From positions 113,089 to 177,088 of the forward strand of contig DASVDX010000041.1 of NCBI GenBank assembly GCA_036380875.1: DNA of 64,000 nucleotides, in the 5' to 3' direction. This DNA is from ZC4RG17 sp036380875. Its GTDB lineage: Bacteria; Actinomycetota; Acidimicrobiia; Spongiisociales; ZC4RG35. The notes below the pieces were generated by a model that was not told where the DNA came from, searched no databases, and worked only from the letters and a program-made list of their open reading frames with translations. The position numbers and the translations under genes were made by a program. Below are positions 49,378-57,270 of this stretch, piece by piece; within the stretch, counting starts at the first letter, position 1, and each line of letters starts with the position of its first letter.

Positions 49378-49625
49378 GTCCGTATCAGGCCTTCCTCTCG
49401 GCCCTCTGCTCTCTCGTGAGCACGGCGCAGCCGATCGCGACGAGAGGAGCATCCATGCCCCACCTGTGATGAGGGCCGCCAAGCGAAAGGAACGAGCGGC
49501 GCCCACAGCACGCGGTCTGTGCGCGTACGTTTGGGAGGTCGACTGACGAGGTCTCCGGACACGGTGGCGCCGCCAGGGACGACAGCACGCAGGGACTCAT
49601 CGAGTCCGGAGAGGAGACATTTCGT
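49378..49625 (+). promoter_or_regulatory. Gene-free stretch with a 5'-leader hairpin
   Basis: This 248-nt gap has no supported gene. Near its end, GGACTC-ATC-GAGTCC (49593-49607) forms a 6-bp hairpin that directly abuts the ribosome-binding site GGAGAGGAG (49608-49616) of the second SLH-like gene. A TACGTT at 49528-49533 is a possible -10. If so, the leader is about 90 nt. Confidence 0.4.
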
Positions 49626-50306
49626 ATGTCCGAACGCAAGCGATCGATCGCGTTCATCGCGGCCATGGTGATCGCCGTCGCCGTACCGCTCGGCGTGGCA
49701 GCGACCGACGCCTTCACCGACGTACCCGATTCCAACGTCCATCACGATGACATCAAGTGGCTGAAGGACGCTGGAGTCACACTCGGCTGCAACCCGCCGA
49801 CCAACACCGAGTTCTGCCCGGGGGACCCCGTCTTGCGCCAGCAGATGGCGTCGTTCATGCGCCGTCTCGCTGAGAACCAGGTCGTCGACGCCGCAACTGC
49901 AGTGGTGGCCGGCACCGCCTACGAAGCCACCCGTGACGGAATCGTGGACATCACCGGTACGAGCAGTACCGATACCACGTCCATCGCGACTCTGTCGGAT
50001 CTGCCCGCCGGCGCCTACGTTGTGACGGCGAGTTGGAACGCCAATGCCCATGGAGTCGGCGCATCGGCTCGCGTAGCGTGTGTCGTTTCCGCCGGCACTG
50101 GTCAAGCGAGAGCGATCGCCCACGTAGAAAATCCAGGGGCGGGCCAGGAGAGCATGGCAGCGACTTTGACAGGGGAGATCGCAGAAGGCGAGACCATCAA
50201 CCTCAGTTGTTGGCGGGAGAACGCATCCGGTGACCACTCCGCTTCGAGCATCCATCTCGTGGCACATCGGGTCGGATCCGTAGTTTCCACCGAAGTCACC
50301 GGTTGA
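49626..50306 (+). CDS. Secreted SLH-like domain protein (paralogue 2)
   Basis: A 226-residue exported protein. After the signal peptide (KRSIAFIAAMVIAVAVPLGVAA), one SLH-like module reads FTDVPDSNVHHDDIKWLKDAG, GCNPPTNTEFCPGDPV and QQMASFMRR, matching the module of the 32112 protein almost position by position, including both cysteines. The C-terminal 140 residues are beta-rich and unlike the other paralogue except in style. The single module suggests a surface protein anchored or multimerised outside the cell. Strong ribosome-binding site; terminator after the stop. Confidence 0.78.
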   Translation: MSERKRSIAFIAAMVIAVAVPLGVAATDAFTDVPDSNVHHDDIKWLKDAGVTLGCNPPTNTEFCPGDPVLRQQMASFMRRLAENQVVDAATAVVAGTAYEATRDGIVDITGTSSTDTTSIATLSDLPAGAYVVTASWNANAHGVGASARVACVVSAGTGQARAIAHVENPGAGQESMAATLTGEIAEGETINLSCWRENASGDHSASSIHLVAHRVGSVVSTEVTG

Positions 50307-50323
50307 ACCTGGCTTCCTGATCG

Positions 50324-50353
50324 TCAGGCCTCCGCTTCCGGGCGGAGGCCTGA
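50324..50353 (+). terminator. Terminator of the second SLH-like gene, overlapping the lnt 3' end
   Basis: A 12-bp perfect stem (50324-50335 with 50342-50353) with a 6-nt loop, 18 nt after the SLH-like stop. Its left arm is the last codons of lnt on the other strand. Confidence 0.6.
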
Positions 50354-51793
50354 ACGCGTCGGACGGCGTTGCGTGAGGGCCACCAGGCTCCCGAGCATGG
50401 CGGCGACCATCAGCCAATCACCGAACCGGACGTAGACCGTCTCCAGCCCTGGGCGCGGCCGCACCTCCCCGTAGAGGATCTCCTGAGTGCCGAGGCCGGT
50501 CGTCTCGCCCACGATGCCGCCGTCCGTGACGATGACCGACTTCCCGGTCACGGCGGCGTGGATGAGGTCGAGGCCGGTCTCCGCCGAACGCATCCGGGTC
50601 ATCCCGATGAACTGGTCGGAAGCGGGCGTGTACCCGTAGCTTCCCTCGTTGGTGAGCACTCCGAGGAGGTCGGCTCCCTCCCGCGCCACCTCCCGGGCGT
50701 AGGCGGCGAACCCGCCTTCGAAGCTGATGACCGTGCCGAGGTCGTAGTCGCCGAGGTCGAACACGACCGGACCGTCGCCGGGAACCATGTCGCGAGGGAC
50801 CCGATCCAAAACGGGTATCCACTCGAACAGCGGGCGGGCAGGTATGTACTCGCCGAACGGCACCGGATGCTGTTTGCGATACTCGCCGACGATCTCGCCT
50901 TCGGGCGAGAAGAAGACGTTGGCGTTCACCCAGTGGGTGTCGCTGATCGGCCGGTCTCCCCCCACCACCATCCACGCCCCTAGGCGGGCCGCTTCAGCGG
51001 CGATGGCCTCGCCCACCTCGGGGCTGTTGATCGGGTCGGCGTTGAAGGAACCCGTGGAACCTTCGGACCACACGACGAGATCGACGGAGCCGGCCTCGAT
51101 CGAGCGGGTCAGTTCCAGATGCTGCTGATAGGTGCCGAACCGCTCGTTCTCGCAGTGGACGAACGGGCAGGGCGTCGACCCCTGGACCACGGCGACCCGC
51201 ACCGTCCCGTCGGTGTCGAGCGAGGGAAGCAAGGCCCCGACCGCGAAAACCGCCACAGCTACAGCCACCGGGGTGAGCGCCACCTTCCACCGCCGTGTTG
51301 CGAGGCCTGCGGCGGCCGACATCAGTACCACCGTGAGCCCGGTGGTACCTATCCAGCGAGCGATCGCCCGGGCCGCCTCGACGGTCGAAACTCCGTAGCC
51401 GAGAGCACCCCATTCCAAGCCACCCACAGGGAAGCGGTAGCGGATCCACTCACACACCATCCAAAAGCCCGTTGCCGCCACCCACCAAGCCGTATCTCGC
51501 AGACGACGGCACCAGCGGGTGATGGCCCAACCGAAGAGGGCGGCGTACGCCGCCTGGGACAAGCCGAGAGCGATGATCGCCTCGAGGGCGAGCTCGGACA
51601 TCCACCACATGAGGGCGAAGTAGAAGACGACGCCGTAGGTGGCACCGACCGCCAGCCCTTCCCGGGGCCGTTCGAGGCGGCGCATTCCGGCCAGCCACAC
51701 CGCCGGGCCGACGACGGCGAGAGGCCAGGCGTCGAACGGCGGGAAGGCGAGCACGGCCAAGCCGGCGCCGATCACGGCCAACAGGTACGACAT
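50324..51793 (-). CDS. lnt: Apolipoprotein N-acyltransferase-like protein
   Basis: A 489-residue membrane enzyme that would N-acylate lipoproteins. About six N-terminal helices (LLAVIGAGLAVLAFPPFDAWPL through ALTPVAVAVAVFAVGALLP) precede a nitrilase domain. The catalytic Glu is in VVWSEGSTG and the Lys in YRKQHPVPFGEYIP. At the nucleophile position, where Lnt proteins have Cys (as in IC-Y/F-E), this reads VISFEGGF: Ser, coded AGC, replaces Cys. It may be a modified or inactive form. ATG 51793 is chosen; the frame runs to 52270 through the phosphatase gene on the other strand. The C-terminus overlaps a terminator. Confidence 0.85.
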   Translation of the reverse strand: MSYLLAVIGAGLAVLAFPPFDAWPLAVVGPAVWLAGMRRLERPREGLAVGATYGVVFYFALMWWMSELALEAIIALGLSQAAYAALFGWAITRWCRRLRDTAWWVAATGFWMVCEWIRYRFPVGGLEWGALGYGVSTVEAARAIARWIGTTGLTVVLMSAAAGLATRRWKVALTPVAVAVAVFAVGALLPSLDTDGTVRVAVVQGSTPCPFVHCENERFGTYQQHLELTRSIEAGSVDLVVWSEGSTGSFNADPINSPEVGEAIAAEAARLGAWMVVGGDRPISDTHWVNANVFFSPEGEIVGEYRKQHPVPFGEYIPARPLFEWIPVLDRVPRDMVPGDGPVVFDLGDYDLGTVISFEGGFAAYAREVAREGADLLGVLTNEGSYGYTPASDQFIGMTRMRSAETGLDLIHAAVTGKSVIVTDGGIVGETTGLGTQEILYGEVRPRPGLETVYVRFGDWLMVAAMLGSLVALTQRRPTRSGLRPEAEA

Positions 51794-51846
51794 GCGGACC
51801 CACAGTCTGGCCGATGCCGACCCGAAAACCGCCTCCAGGGATCCCG

Positions 51847-51852
51847 TAGAGT
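51847..51852 (+). promoter_or_regulatory. -10 element of the inositol-phosphatase-family gene (leaderless)
   Basis: TAGAGT, 8 nt before ATG 51861. Confidence 0.55.
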
Positions 51853-51860
51853 GACAACCG

Positions 51861-52652
51861 ATGACTTCCGACCTCGATGTCGCGCTTCGTGCCGCCCGTG
51901 TCGGCGCCGAGATCGTGCGCCGTGGCGTCGCCACCCGGCCCGAGGTCGAACTGAAGGGTGCGGTCGATCCCGTCACCGCCGTCGACAAGGAGGCGGAGGA
52001 AGCGATCTTCGCGGTCCTGGAAGAGCTTCGGCCGGATGACCAAGTGCTGGCGGAAGAATCTGGAGGCGTCGGCTGGGACTCCGACCGGGTGTGGATCATC
52101 GATCCCCTCGATGGAACCGTGAACTTCATCCACGGGATACCCCAGGTGGCGGTGTCCGTGGCCGTGTGGGAAAAGGGACAGCCGGTGGCGGGCGCCGTCG
52201 TCGACGTCAGCCGGGGCGAGGAGTTCGCCGCTTCCCGAGGAGGAGGGGCGACACTGAACGGTGAGCCCATACACGTCTCCGCCGTCGAACGATTCGGCGA
52301 CGCCCTCGTCGCAACCGGCTTCCCCTACGACCGCCAGCAACGCGCCGACGACTACGTGCAGGTAGTGGCCGGGGTGCTGAAAGAGGCCCAAGGGATGCGA
52401 CGCATCGGTTCGGCCGCCCTCGACATTTGTTGGGTGGCGTGCGGCCGGTTCGACGGATACTGGGAGTTCTCCCTCGCCCCGTGGGACATGGCCGCCGGGG
52501 CCTTGATACTCGAGGAAGCCGGAGGACTGATCACCGATCACCTCGAGCGACCCTTCGTGTTGGGGTCGCCCGTCGTGGTGGCCAGCAACGGCGAGATCCA
52601 CCGGCGCCTGGCACAGATCGTTTCGACTCACCTGCCGGATCACTTGCGATGA
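51861..52652 (+). CDS. Inositol monophosphatase family protein
   Basis: A 263-residue Mg-dependent phosphatase of the IMPase/SuhB/CysQ/HisN family. Metal ligands appear in VDKEAEEAIFAVL, LAEESGGV, the signature WIIDPLDGTVNFIHGIP and the C-terminal APWDMAAGALILEEAGG. Candidate substrates are inositol phosphate, histidinol phosphate or PAP; the sequence does not decide between them. It starts a leaderless transcript and overlaps the YtcJ-like gene (ATGA). Confidence 0.9.
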   Translation: MTSDLDVALRAARVGAEIVRRGVATRPEVELKGAVDPVTAVDKEAEEAIFAVLEELRPDDQVLAEESGGVGWDSDRVWIIDPLDGTVNFIHGIPQVAVSVAVWEKGQPVAGAVVDVSRGEEFAASRGGGATLNGEPIHVSAVERFGDALVATGFPYDRQQRADDYVQVVAGVLKEAQGMRRIGSAALDICWVACGRFDGYWEFSLAPWDMAAGALILEEAGGLITDHLERPFVLGSPVVVASNGEIHRRLAQIVSTHLPDHLR

Positions 52653-54175
52653 CCGACGTCATCGTCGCCGACGAGGTCCTCGGCGCCCCCACACCAGGAG
52701 ACGCAGTGGTCGTCGAAGACGGCCGGGTCGTGGCGGTGACATGGAGAGATCAGGTGGGCATCGAACCGACCTCCCGCCACGAAGGGGCGGTCATCGTTCC
52801 CGGCTTCATCGATTCGCATCTCCATCCGCTCGGCTATACGGCGCTCGTCACCGGCACGTCCGTGTACCGCGCCGACAACATCGGCGACCTCCAAGAGTTG
52901 CTAGCCGAGGCGGCCGCCCGCACGGCGCCGGACGCAGCGGTCATGGCGCAGCGGCTCGACGACTCGCGACTGGGCCGGCTGCCCTCCCGTCACGACCTGG
53001 ACGTCGCCGTCCCCGATCGCCCAGTCATCGTGTACCGCTACTGCGGGCACGTAGCAGTGGTGAACACCAAGGCGCTGAGCGTCGCCGGCATCGACAGGGA
53101 CACCGGTGACCCGCCGGGCGGGTCGTTCGACCGGGACGACGACGGGGTTCCCACGGGCATCCTCCGCGAGTCGGCGATCGACATGGTGGCGGAGGTTCTC
53201 GACCCGCTGATTCCCCCGCCCCGGCCCGAGCAGATCCTGGCCGCGATGGAGAGTCTGGCGGCTATGGGCATCCTCCGCATCGGGGCGATGGTCTCTACCG
53301 AGCGGCCACTGTGGGCGGGAGTGGGGGACGAGGTCGAAGGAATCTGCGAGGTGGCGCCCGATTTGGCGGTCGCAGTCGATGCGATGGTCGTAGCCGACAC
53401 GCCTCGGGGCCTGCGAGAGGCGGCCGACAGGCTCGAATCGGCCGCCGGCCCAGTGCGATTCTGGGGATGGAAGGAGTTCGCCGACGGCAGCCTCGGCGGA
53501 CACACCGCCGCCATGTGGGAGCCCTACGCCGACGTCGGAGAACGCGGCACCCTACGTCTGGTTCACGACCGCGTCCGCGACATGGCTCACACCTCCTTGG
53601 ACCTGGGGGGAATCGTGGCCATCCACGCCATCGGTGACCGAGCCATCGACCAAACCCTCGACCTCTTCGACGAACTGATCGGGGACGGCGTCGACCCCTC
53701 GCGCCTGCGCCTCGAGCACGTGTCCGTGCCGACCGTCGCCGCGATCGAGCGACTCGCAGCGACGGGTGTGATCGCCTCCGTCCAGCCGAGCTTCCTCCTA
53801 TCCGAGCCCGATTGGGTGCCGTCGCGCCTCGGGCCGGACCGGACTGCCTATCCCCTGCGCACGATGACTGACGCCGGGGTGCGCATGATCGGCGGGTCCG
53901 ACTGCCCCGTGGAGAACCCCGACCCCCTGCCGGCGATCGCCGCTGCCGTCCACCGGCTCGGCTGGGACGACCACGAGAACCTGTCGGCCGCCGAAGCACT
54001 CATGCTGTACACCAACGAACCGGCAGCTCACTTCGGGGTGTCGGGACTGGTCCCCGGCTCGGCTGCGAACATCGTGGTCGTACAGGGCGGGATAGGCTCT
54101 CCTCGAGCCCGCCTCCAGGCGGTGTACCGGAACGGCGTTGCTGCTTCGTTTCGATCCATCGAATGGCCGGCATGA
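52649..54175 (+). CDS. YtcJ-like metal-dependent amidohydrolase
   Basis: A 508-residue amidohydrolase of the YtcJ (Amidohydro_3) family. VPGFIDSHLHPLGYTAL has the metal His pair; RPVIVYRYCGHVAVVNTKAL, ESAIDMVAEVLDP, WKEFADGSLGGHTAAMWEPY and HAIGDRAIDQTLD with further metal/catalytic residues follow in family order, ending at GGSDCPVENPDPLPAI. The family hydrolyses diverse amides and is poorly characterised. ATG overlaps the phosphatase stop, so the two are co-translated. Role not assigned. Confidence 0.85.
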   Translation: MTDVIVADEVLGAPTPGDAVVVEDGRVVAVTWRDQVGIEPTSRHEGAVIVPGFIDSHLHPLGYTALVTGTSVYRADNIGDLQELLAEAAARTAPDAAVMAQRLDDSRLGRLPSRHDLDVAVPDRPVIVYRYCGHVAVVNTKALSVAGIDRDTGDPPGGSFDRDDDGVPTGILRESAIDMVAEVLDPLIPPPRPEQILAAMESLAAMGILRIGAMVSTERPLWAGVGDEVEGICEVAPDLAVAVDAMVVADTPRGLREAADRLESAAGPVRFWGWKEFADGSLGGHTAAMWEPYADVGERGTLRLVHDRVRDMAHTSLDLGGIVAIHAIGDRAIDQTLDLFDELIGDGVDPSRLRLEHVSVPTVAAIERLAATGVIASVQPSFLLSEPDWVPSRLGPDRTAYPLRTMTDAGVRMIGGSDCPVENPDPLPAIAAAVHRLGWDDHENLSAAEALMLYTNEPAAHFGVSGLVPGSAANIVVVQGGIGSPRARLQAVYRNGVAASFRSIEWPA

Positions 54176-54226
54176 GCACCGGCGAATCGGGTTGCTATTG
54201 GCTGACGGGACGGTGAAGCTTTGACG

Positions 54227-56176
54227 ATGCATTTCGCCTCCTCCGCCGAAGAAGTCAATCGGATCACCGACGAAGCGATCGCCGAGGCCGACCAACTCGT
54301 CGAACAGCTGGTCTCCGCGTCCGAGCGCACGTGGGAGACGACCCTCGCCCCCCTCGACGACATCTCCGACACGATCGAGCGCGCCTTCGGCTCGGGGGCG
54401 TTCATGGGATACGTCCACGAGGACGAGGACGTGCGCAATGCCGCCCGCGCTGCCGAGGCGCGCATCCAGCAGTGGGCCGTCGAACTCATCTTCCGGGAGG
54501 ATCTCTACCAGGCCGTCTCTGAGTTCTCCGCCACGGACCCGGCCCGGGGTCTGACCGGCGAGCCAGCCCGCCTACTCGAGTTCACGCTCCGTGACTTGCG
54601 TCGGGCCGGTCACGAGCTCCCTCCCGAGGTCCGGGCGGAGGTCAGGGAGCTCACCTCCCGTCTCGTCCAACTCGGCGTGGAGTTCGAGCAGAACATCGCC
54701 GAGCACAAGGACGCATTGATCGTCACCCGGGACGACCTCGACGGCCTCCCCGAGCCCTACATCGAGGGCCTCGCACCCGGCGAAACCGAAGGCACGTACA
54801 AGGTGACGATGGCGTACCCCGACGTCATTCCCTTCCTCGAGAACGCCCACCGCCGCGACCTGCGCGAGCAGCTGTCCTACAAGTTCAACACCAGGGCCGT
54901 CGAGGCGAACAAGCCGATCCTGGAAGAAGCGGTGCGGATCCGGGCCCGCATCGCCGAACTGTTCGGCCAGCCCTCCTGGGCCCACCACCAGCTCGAGGAG
55001 CGGATGGCCAAGGAACCGGCCGCCGTCCAGCGCTTCTACGACGAGCTGATCCCGCCACTCACCGAAGCCGGGCGGCGGGAGATCGCCGAGATGGAAGAGA
55101 TGCTCCGCGCCGACACCGGCGACCCGAACGCCCGCCTCGAGGTGTGGGACTGGCGCTACTACCACACCCGCCTACGCCGAGAGCGACACGGCGTCGACCC
55201 CAACGAGGTCGCCCAGTACTTCCCGCTGGAGTCGGTGCTGGACGGCCTGTTCTCCATCACCGGCGAGGTCTTCGGCCTCGACTATCGGCCTGCCGACATC
55301 CCGACATGGCACCCGGACGTGCAGCCCTTCGCGGTCCACGACAAGTCCTCAGGAGAGCTGATCGGCCACTTCCACATGGACCTGTTCCCCCGGGAAGGCA
55401 AGTTCAGCCATGCCGCCGCCTTCACCCTGATCCCGGGCCGGCGCCTCCCGGGCGGCTCATACCAGCGTCCGATGTCGGCGATCGTGGCCAACTTCACCAA
55501 GCCCTCGTCGACCCGGCCTTCGCTGCTCCAGCACCAGGAGGTCGAAACACTCTTCCACGAGTTCGGCCACATCCTCCATCAGGTACTCACCCGGGCCGAA
55601 TTGGTCCGCTTCTCCGGATCGTCGACGGAACGCGATTTCGTCGAGGCACCCTCCCAGATCATGGAGCATTGGACGTGGCGTCCCGAGGTTTTGGCCACGT
55701 TCGCTCGCCACTACGAGACGGGTGAGCCGATTCCCGAGTCGCTCGTCAAGGCGATGGTCGAGGCGCGCAACCTGAACATCGCCCTGCAGACGCTGCGTCA
55801 GGCGCAGTTCGGCGTGTTCGACATGCTCATCCACGGACCGGGCGCCGCCTCCATCGACCTGGAGGAGGCGAACCGGAAGGCCGCCGAGGTGTCGCTCCTG
55901 CCGTTCCACGAAGGCACGTTCTTCCCGGCGAGTTTCGGCCACATGCTGGGCGGCTACGACGCCGGCTACTACGGCTACCTGTGGTCGGAGGTGTACGGCG
56001 ACGACATGTTCAGCCGCTTCGAAGCCGAGGGAGTCACCAACCCGAAGGTCGGCGCCGACTACCGGCGCATCATCCTCGAATCAGGCGGCTCCCGGGACGG
56101 CATGGACCTGCTCGTCGAGTTCCTCGGACGTCAGCCCTCCAACGGGGCCTTCCTCCGGAAACTCGGCATCGCCTAG
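54227..56176 (+). CDS. M3-family zinc oligopeptidase
   Basis: A 649-residue cytosolic metallopeptidase of the thimet oligopeptidase/Dcp type. The zinc site HEFGHILHQ (ETLFHEFGHILHQVL, near residue 443) and a downstream Glu are intact. SAIVANFTKPSSTRPSLLQHQEVETLFHE and GHMLGGYDAGYYGYLWSEVY are strongly conserved in the family. Role: degradation of short peptides after protein turnover. The start may be ATG 54227 or the TTG at 54221 two codons earlier; no strong ribosome-binding site is seen. A structured, gene-free leader region follows. Confidence 0.93.
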   Translation: MHFASSAEEVNRITDEAIAEADQLVEQLVSASERTWETTLAPLDDISDTIERAFGSGAFMGYVHEDEDVRNAARAAEARIQQWAVELIFREDLYQAVSEFSATDPARGLTGEPARLLEFTLRDLRRAGHELPPEVRAEVRELTSRLVQLGVEFEQNIAEHKDALIVTRDDLDGLPEPYIEGLAPGETEGTYKVTMAYPDVIPFLENAHRRDLREQLSYKFNTRAVEANKPILEEAVRIRARIAELFGQPSWAHHQLEERMAKEPAAVQRFYDELIPPLTEAGRREIAEMEEMLRADTGDPNARLEVWDWRYYHTRLRRERHGVDPNEVAQYFPLESVLDGLFSITGEVFGLDYRPADIPTWHPDVQPFAVHDKSSGELIGHFHMDLFPREGKFSHAAAFTLIPGRRLPGGSYQRPMSAIVANFTKPSSTRPSLLQHQEVETLFHEFGHILHQVLTRAELVRFSGSSTERDFVEAPSQIMEHWTWRPEVLATFARHYETGEPIPESLVKAMVEARNLNIALQTLRQAQFGVFDMLIHGPGAASIDLEEANRKAAEVSLLPFHEGTFFPASFGHMLGGYDAGYYGYLWSEVYGDDMFSRFEAEGVTNPKVGADYRRIILESGGSRDGMDLLVEFLGRQPSNGAFLRKLGIA

Positions 56177-56217
56177 GAACCTTCCCCGTCTCCACGACGT
56201 CTAGAGAGGAGAGCTTT

Positions 56218-56329
56218 ACGGAGGTTTTATCTCCGGCGAGCGATCCTGGCGTCGACGAACGGGGGAGAACCCCTTCCAGGTAGATCCCAAGAACTGACAG
56301 GGAATAGTTCCCACTCCGGAGGAGTTCTT
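56218..56329 (+). ncRNA. Structured 5' leader of the small zinc protein gene (candidate cis-regulatory RNA)
   Basis: Several pairings are possible in this gene-free interval. CGGAG-7 nt-CTCCG lies at 56219-56235. CCTGG (56245-56249) pairs with CCAGG (56276-56280), enclosing GGGG-AGAA-CCCC (56262-56273). AAGAACT (56289-56295) pairs with AGTTCTT (56323-56329), enclosing GGGAA-TAG-TTCCC (56300-56312). GAACT (56291-56295) can instead pair with AGTTC (56306-56310), an exclusive alternative. I do not recognise a named riboswitch class. Confidence 0.4.
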
Positions 56330-56358
56330 CAGATACGTACCGTAGGAAAGGAGGGCCT

Positions 56359-56556
56359 GTGAGCGAGACCCTCAAGGGCAAGGCCATCAAAGGAATCACC
56401 CGGGCATCCCGCCGGTATTCCGAGGGCCGCGTCTGTGCCCATCCCGAATGTGACACCAAGCTGAGCATCTACAACAAGCGCGAGTACTGCCATCTCCATG
56501 CGCCGGTCAAATTCCCCCGCGTCCGCGGCCGGATCTTGCCGGAGGGCTCGGGATGA
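56359..56556 (+). CDS. Small zinc-finger-like protein
   Basis: A 65-residue basic protein. The central VCAHPECDTKLSIYNKREYC, followed by HLHA, has a C-x4-C ... C-x2-H arrangement that should bind zinc. The LSxYN core recurs in small actinobacterial and phage regulators. Basic flanks (KGITRASRRYSEGR, PRVRGRILP) suggest nucleic-acid binding. GTG 56359 has the ribosome-binding site AAGGAGG. It has a long structured leader and is followed by the 6C-like RNA, so it may be a regulated single gene. Function unknown. Confidence 0.72.
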   Translation: MSETLKGKAIKGITRASRRYSEGRVCAHPECDTKLSIYNKREYCHLHAPVKFPRVRGRILPEGSG

Positions 56557-56582
56557 CAAACGATTGCTGAATCCGCTAAGCT
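56553..56582 (+). promoter_or_regulatory. Promoter of the 6C-like RNA
   Basis: ATGACA (56553-56558) and TAAGCT (56577-56582) with an 18-bp spacer. The -35 overlaps the zinc-protein stop codon. Confidence 0.6.
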
Positions 56583-56588
56583 CTACCC

Positions 56589-56688
56589 CATCGGGTGTCG
56601 CGGTCTCAGGTTCTCTCCCCCTCCCCCGACGCCGCGACACCAACAGGAGGCCCCGGTCCCCCCGGCCGGGGCCTCCATCTCTTTCTCA
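56589..56688 (+). ncRNA. 6C-type small RNA
   Basis: About 100 nt predicted from promoter to terminator. A 10-bp stem (56594-56603 with 56632-56641) closes a 28-nt pyrimidine loop with two C5 runs. A second 11-bp stem (56646-56656 with 56666-56676) closes a loop holding exactly six C (56658-56663) and is followed by ATCTCTTTCTC. Two tandem hairpins with C-rich loops and this terminator are the definition of the actinobacterial 6C RNA. Its function there is antisense-like control of other mRNAs through the C-rich loops. Confidence 0.72.
56646..56687 (+). terminator. Terminator hairpin of the 6C-like RNA
   Basis: An 11-bp perfect stem with a 9-nt loop, then a U-rich tail. It also separates the RNA from the csoR operon. 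Confidence 0.75.
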
Positions 56689-56704
56689 GGGTATCCGGCG
56701 CCAA

Positions 56705-56723
56705 ACCCCACCCCGGGTGGGGT
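56705..56723 (+). promoter_or_regulatory. CsoR-type operator upstream of csoR
   Basis: ACCCCACCC-C-GGGTGGGGT, 9-bp perfect arms with one central base. It closely resembles the operator of the Mycobacterium tuberculosis csoR operon. It covers the -35 zone of the csoR promoter (-10 at 56741), so a bound CsoR would block initiation until Cu(I) releases it. Confidence 0.82.
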
Positions 56724-56740
56724 AGGTACGAAGTTTCGGC

Positions 56741-56746
56741 TAAGCT
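56741..56746 (+). promoter_or_regulatory. -10 element of the csoR operon (leaderless)
   Basis: TAAGCT, 7 nt before GTG 56754. Confidence 0.6.
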
Positions 56747-56753
56747 GGCGAGC

Positions 56754-57083
56754 GTGAAGCCCGAACACAAGCGCTCGGCCATCAACCGATTGAAAACCGT
56801 ACGGGGTCATTTGGACGCCGTCCTGGGGATGGTCGAAGAAGAGCGCTATTGCCCCGACGTGATGAAACAGGTCTCGGCGCTGCAGGCGTCCCTGGAGAAG
56901 GTCAACCGCATCCTGCTCCAGAACCACCTGGAGACGTGCGTCGCCACGGCGGTGGCAGAAGGGCGAACCACCGAGATCGTCGAAGAACTGATGGAAACCA
57001 TGAAGTACACGGCGGCGGTGACGGGGCCGGCGCCGATCACAGAGGAGTCGATCGATGACGACCACCACGCTCACCGTTCCTGA
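56754..57083 (+). CDS. csoR: CsoR-family copper-sensing repressor
   Basis: A 109-residue all-helical repressor. The Cu(I) ligands Cys33, His58 and Cys62 (RYCPDV; QNHLETC) keep the exact 25- and 4-residue spacing of the M. tuberculosis protein. The start is GTG 56754, 7 nt after the -10. An operator of the expected form precedes it. The last 29 nt overlap copZ. A CsoR/RcnR relative for another metal is possible, but the copper ATPase downstream argues for copper. Confidence 0.93.
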   Translation: MKPEHKRSAINRLKTVRGHLDAVLGMVEEERYCPDVMKQVSALQASLEKVNRILLQNHLETCVATAVAEGRTTEIVEELMETMKYTAAVTGPAPITEESIDDDHHAHRS

Positions 57084-57270
57084 CATCTCTTGTGCCCATT
57101 GCAAGCAGAGCATCGAAGGCGCTCTATCGGGCCTTCCCGGAGTGCGATCGGTCGAAGTGGAGATCGAGCCCAAGACCGTGAGCCTCGAGTTCGACGAGTC
57201 CGAGATCGGTCTGGAACAGATCGTGCGTGCGATCGAGGAGGTGGGCTACGACGTCCCCGACCACTCCTGA
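57055..57270 (+). CDS. copZ: Copper chaperone (CopZ-like)
   Basis: A 71-residue heavy-metal-associated domain. The metal site is Cys13-Ala-His-Cys16 (DISCAHCKQS) on a ferredoxin-like fold (LPGVRSVEVEIEPKTVSLEFDES ... IEEVGYDVPD). It should hand Cu(I) to CopA and CsoR. ATG 57055 with GAGGAG upstream overlaps the csoR end by 29 nt; its stop is followed closely, or overlapped, by copA. Confidence 0.92.
   Translation: MTTTTLTVPDISCAHCKQSIEGALSGLPGVRSVEVEIEPKTVSLEFDESEIGLEQIVRAIEEVGYDVPDHS

Noticed and set aside
51794..52270. N-terminal extension of the lnt frame
   Set aside because: It lies opposite the conserved inositol-phosphatase-family gene and has no similarity to Lnt; the first membrane helix begins right after ATG 51793.
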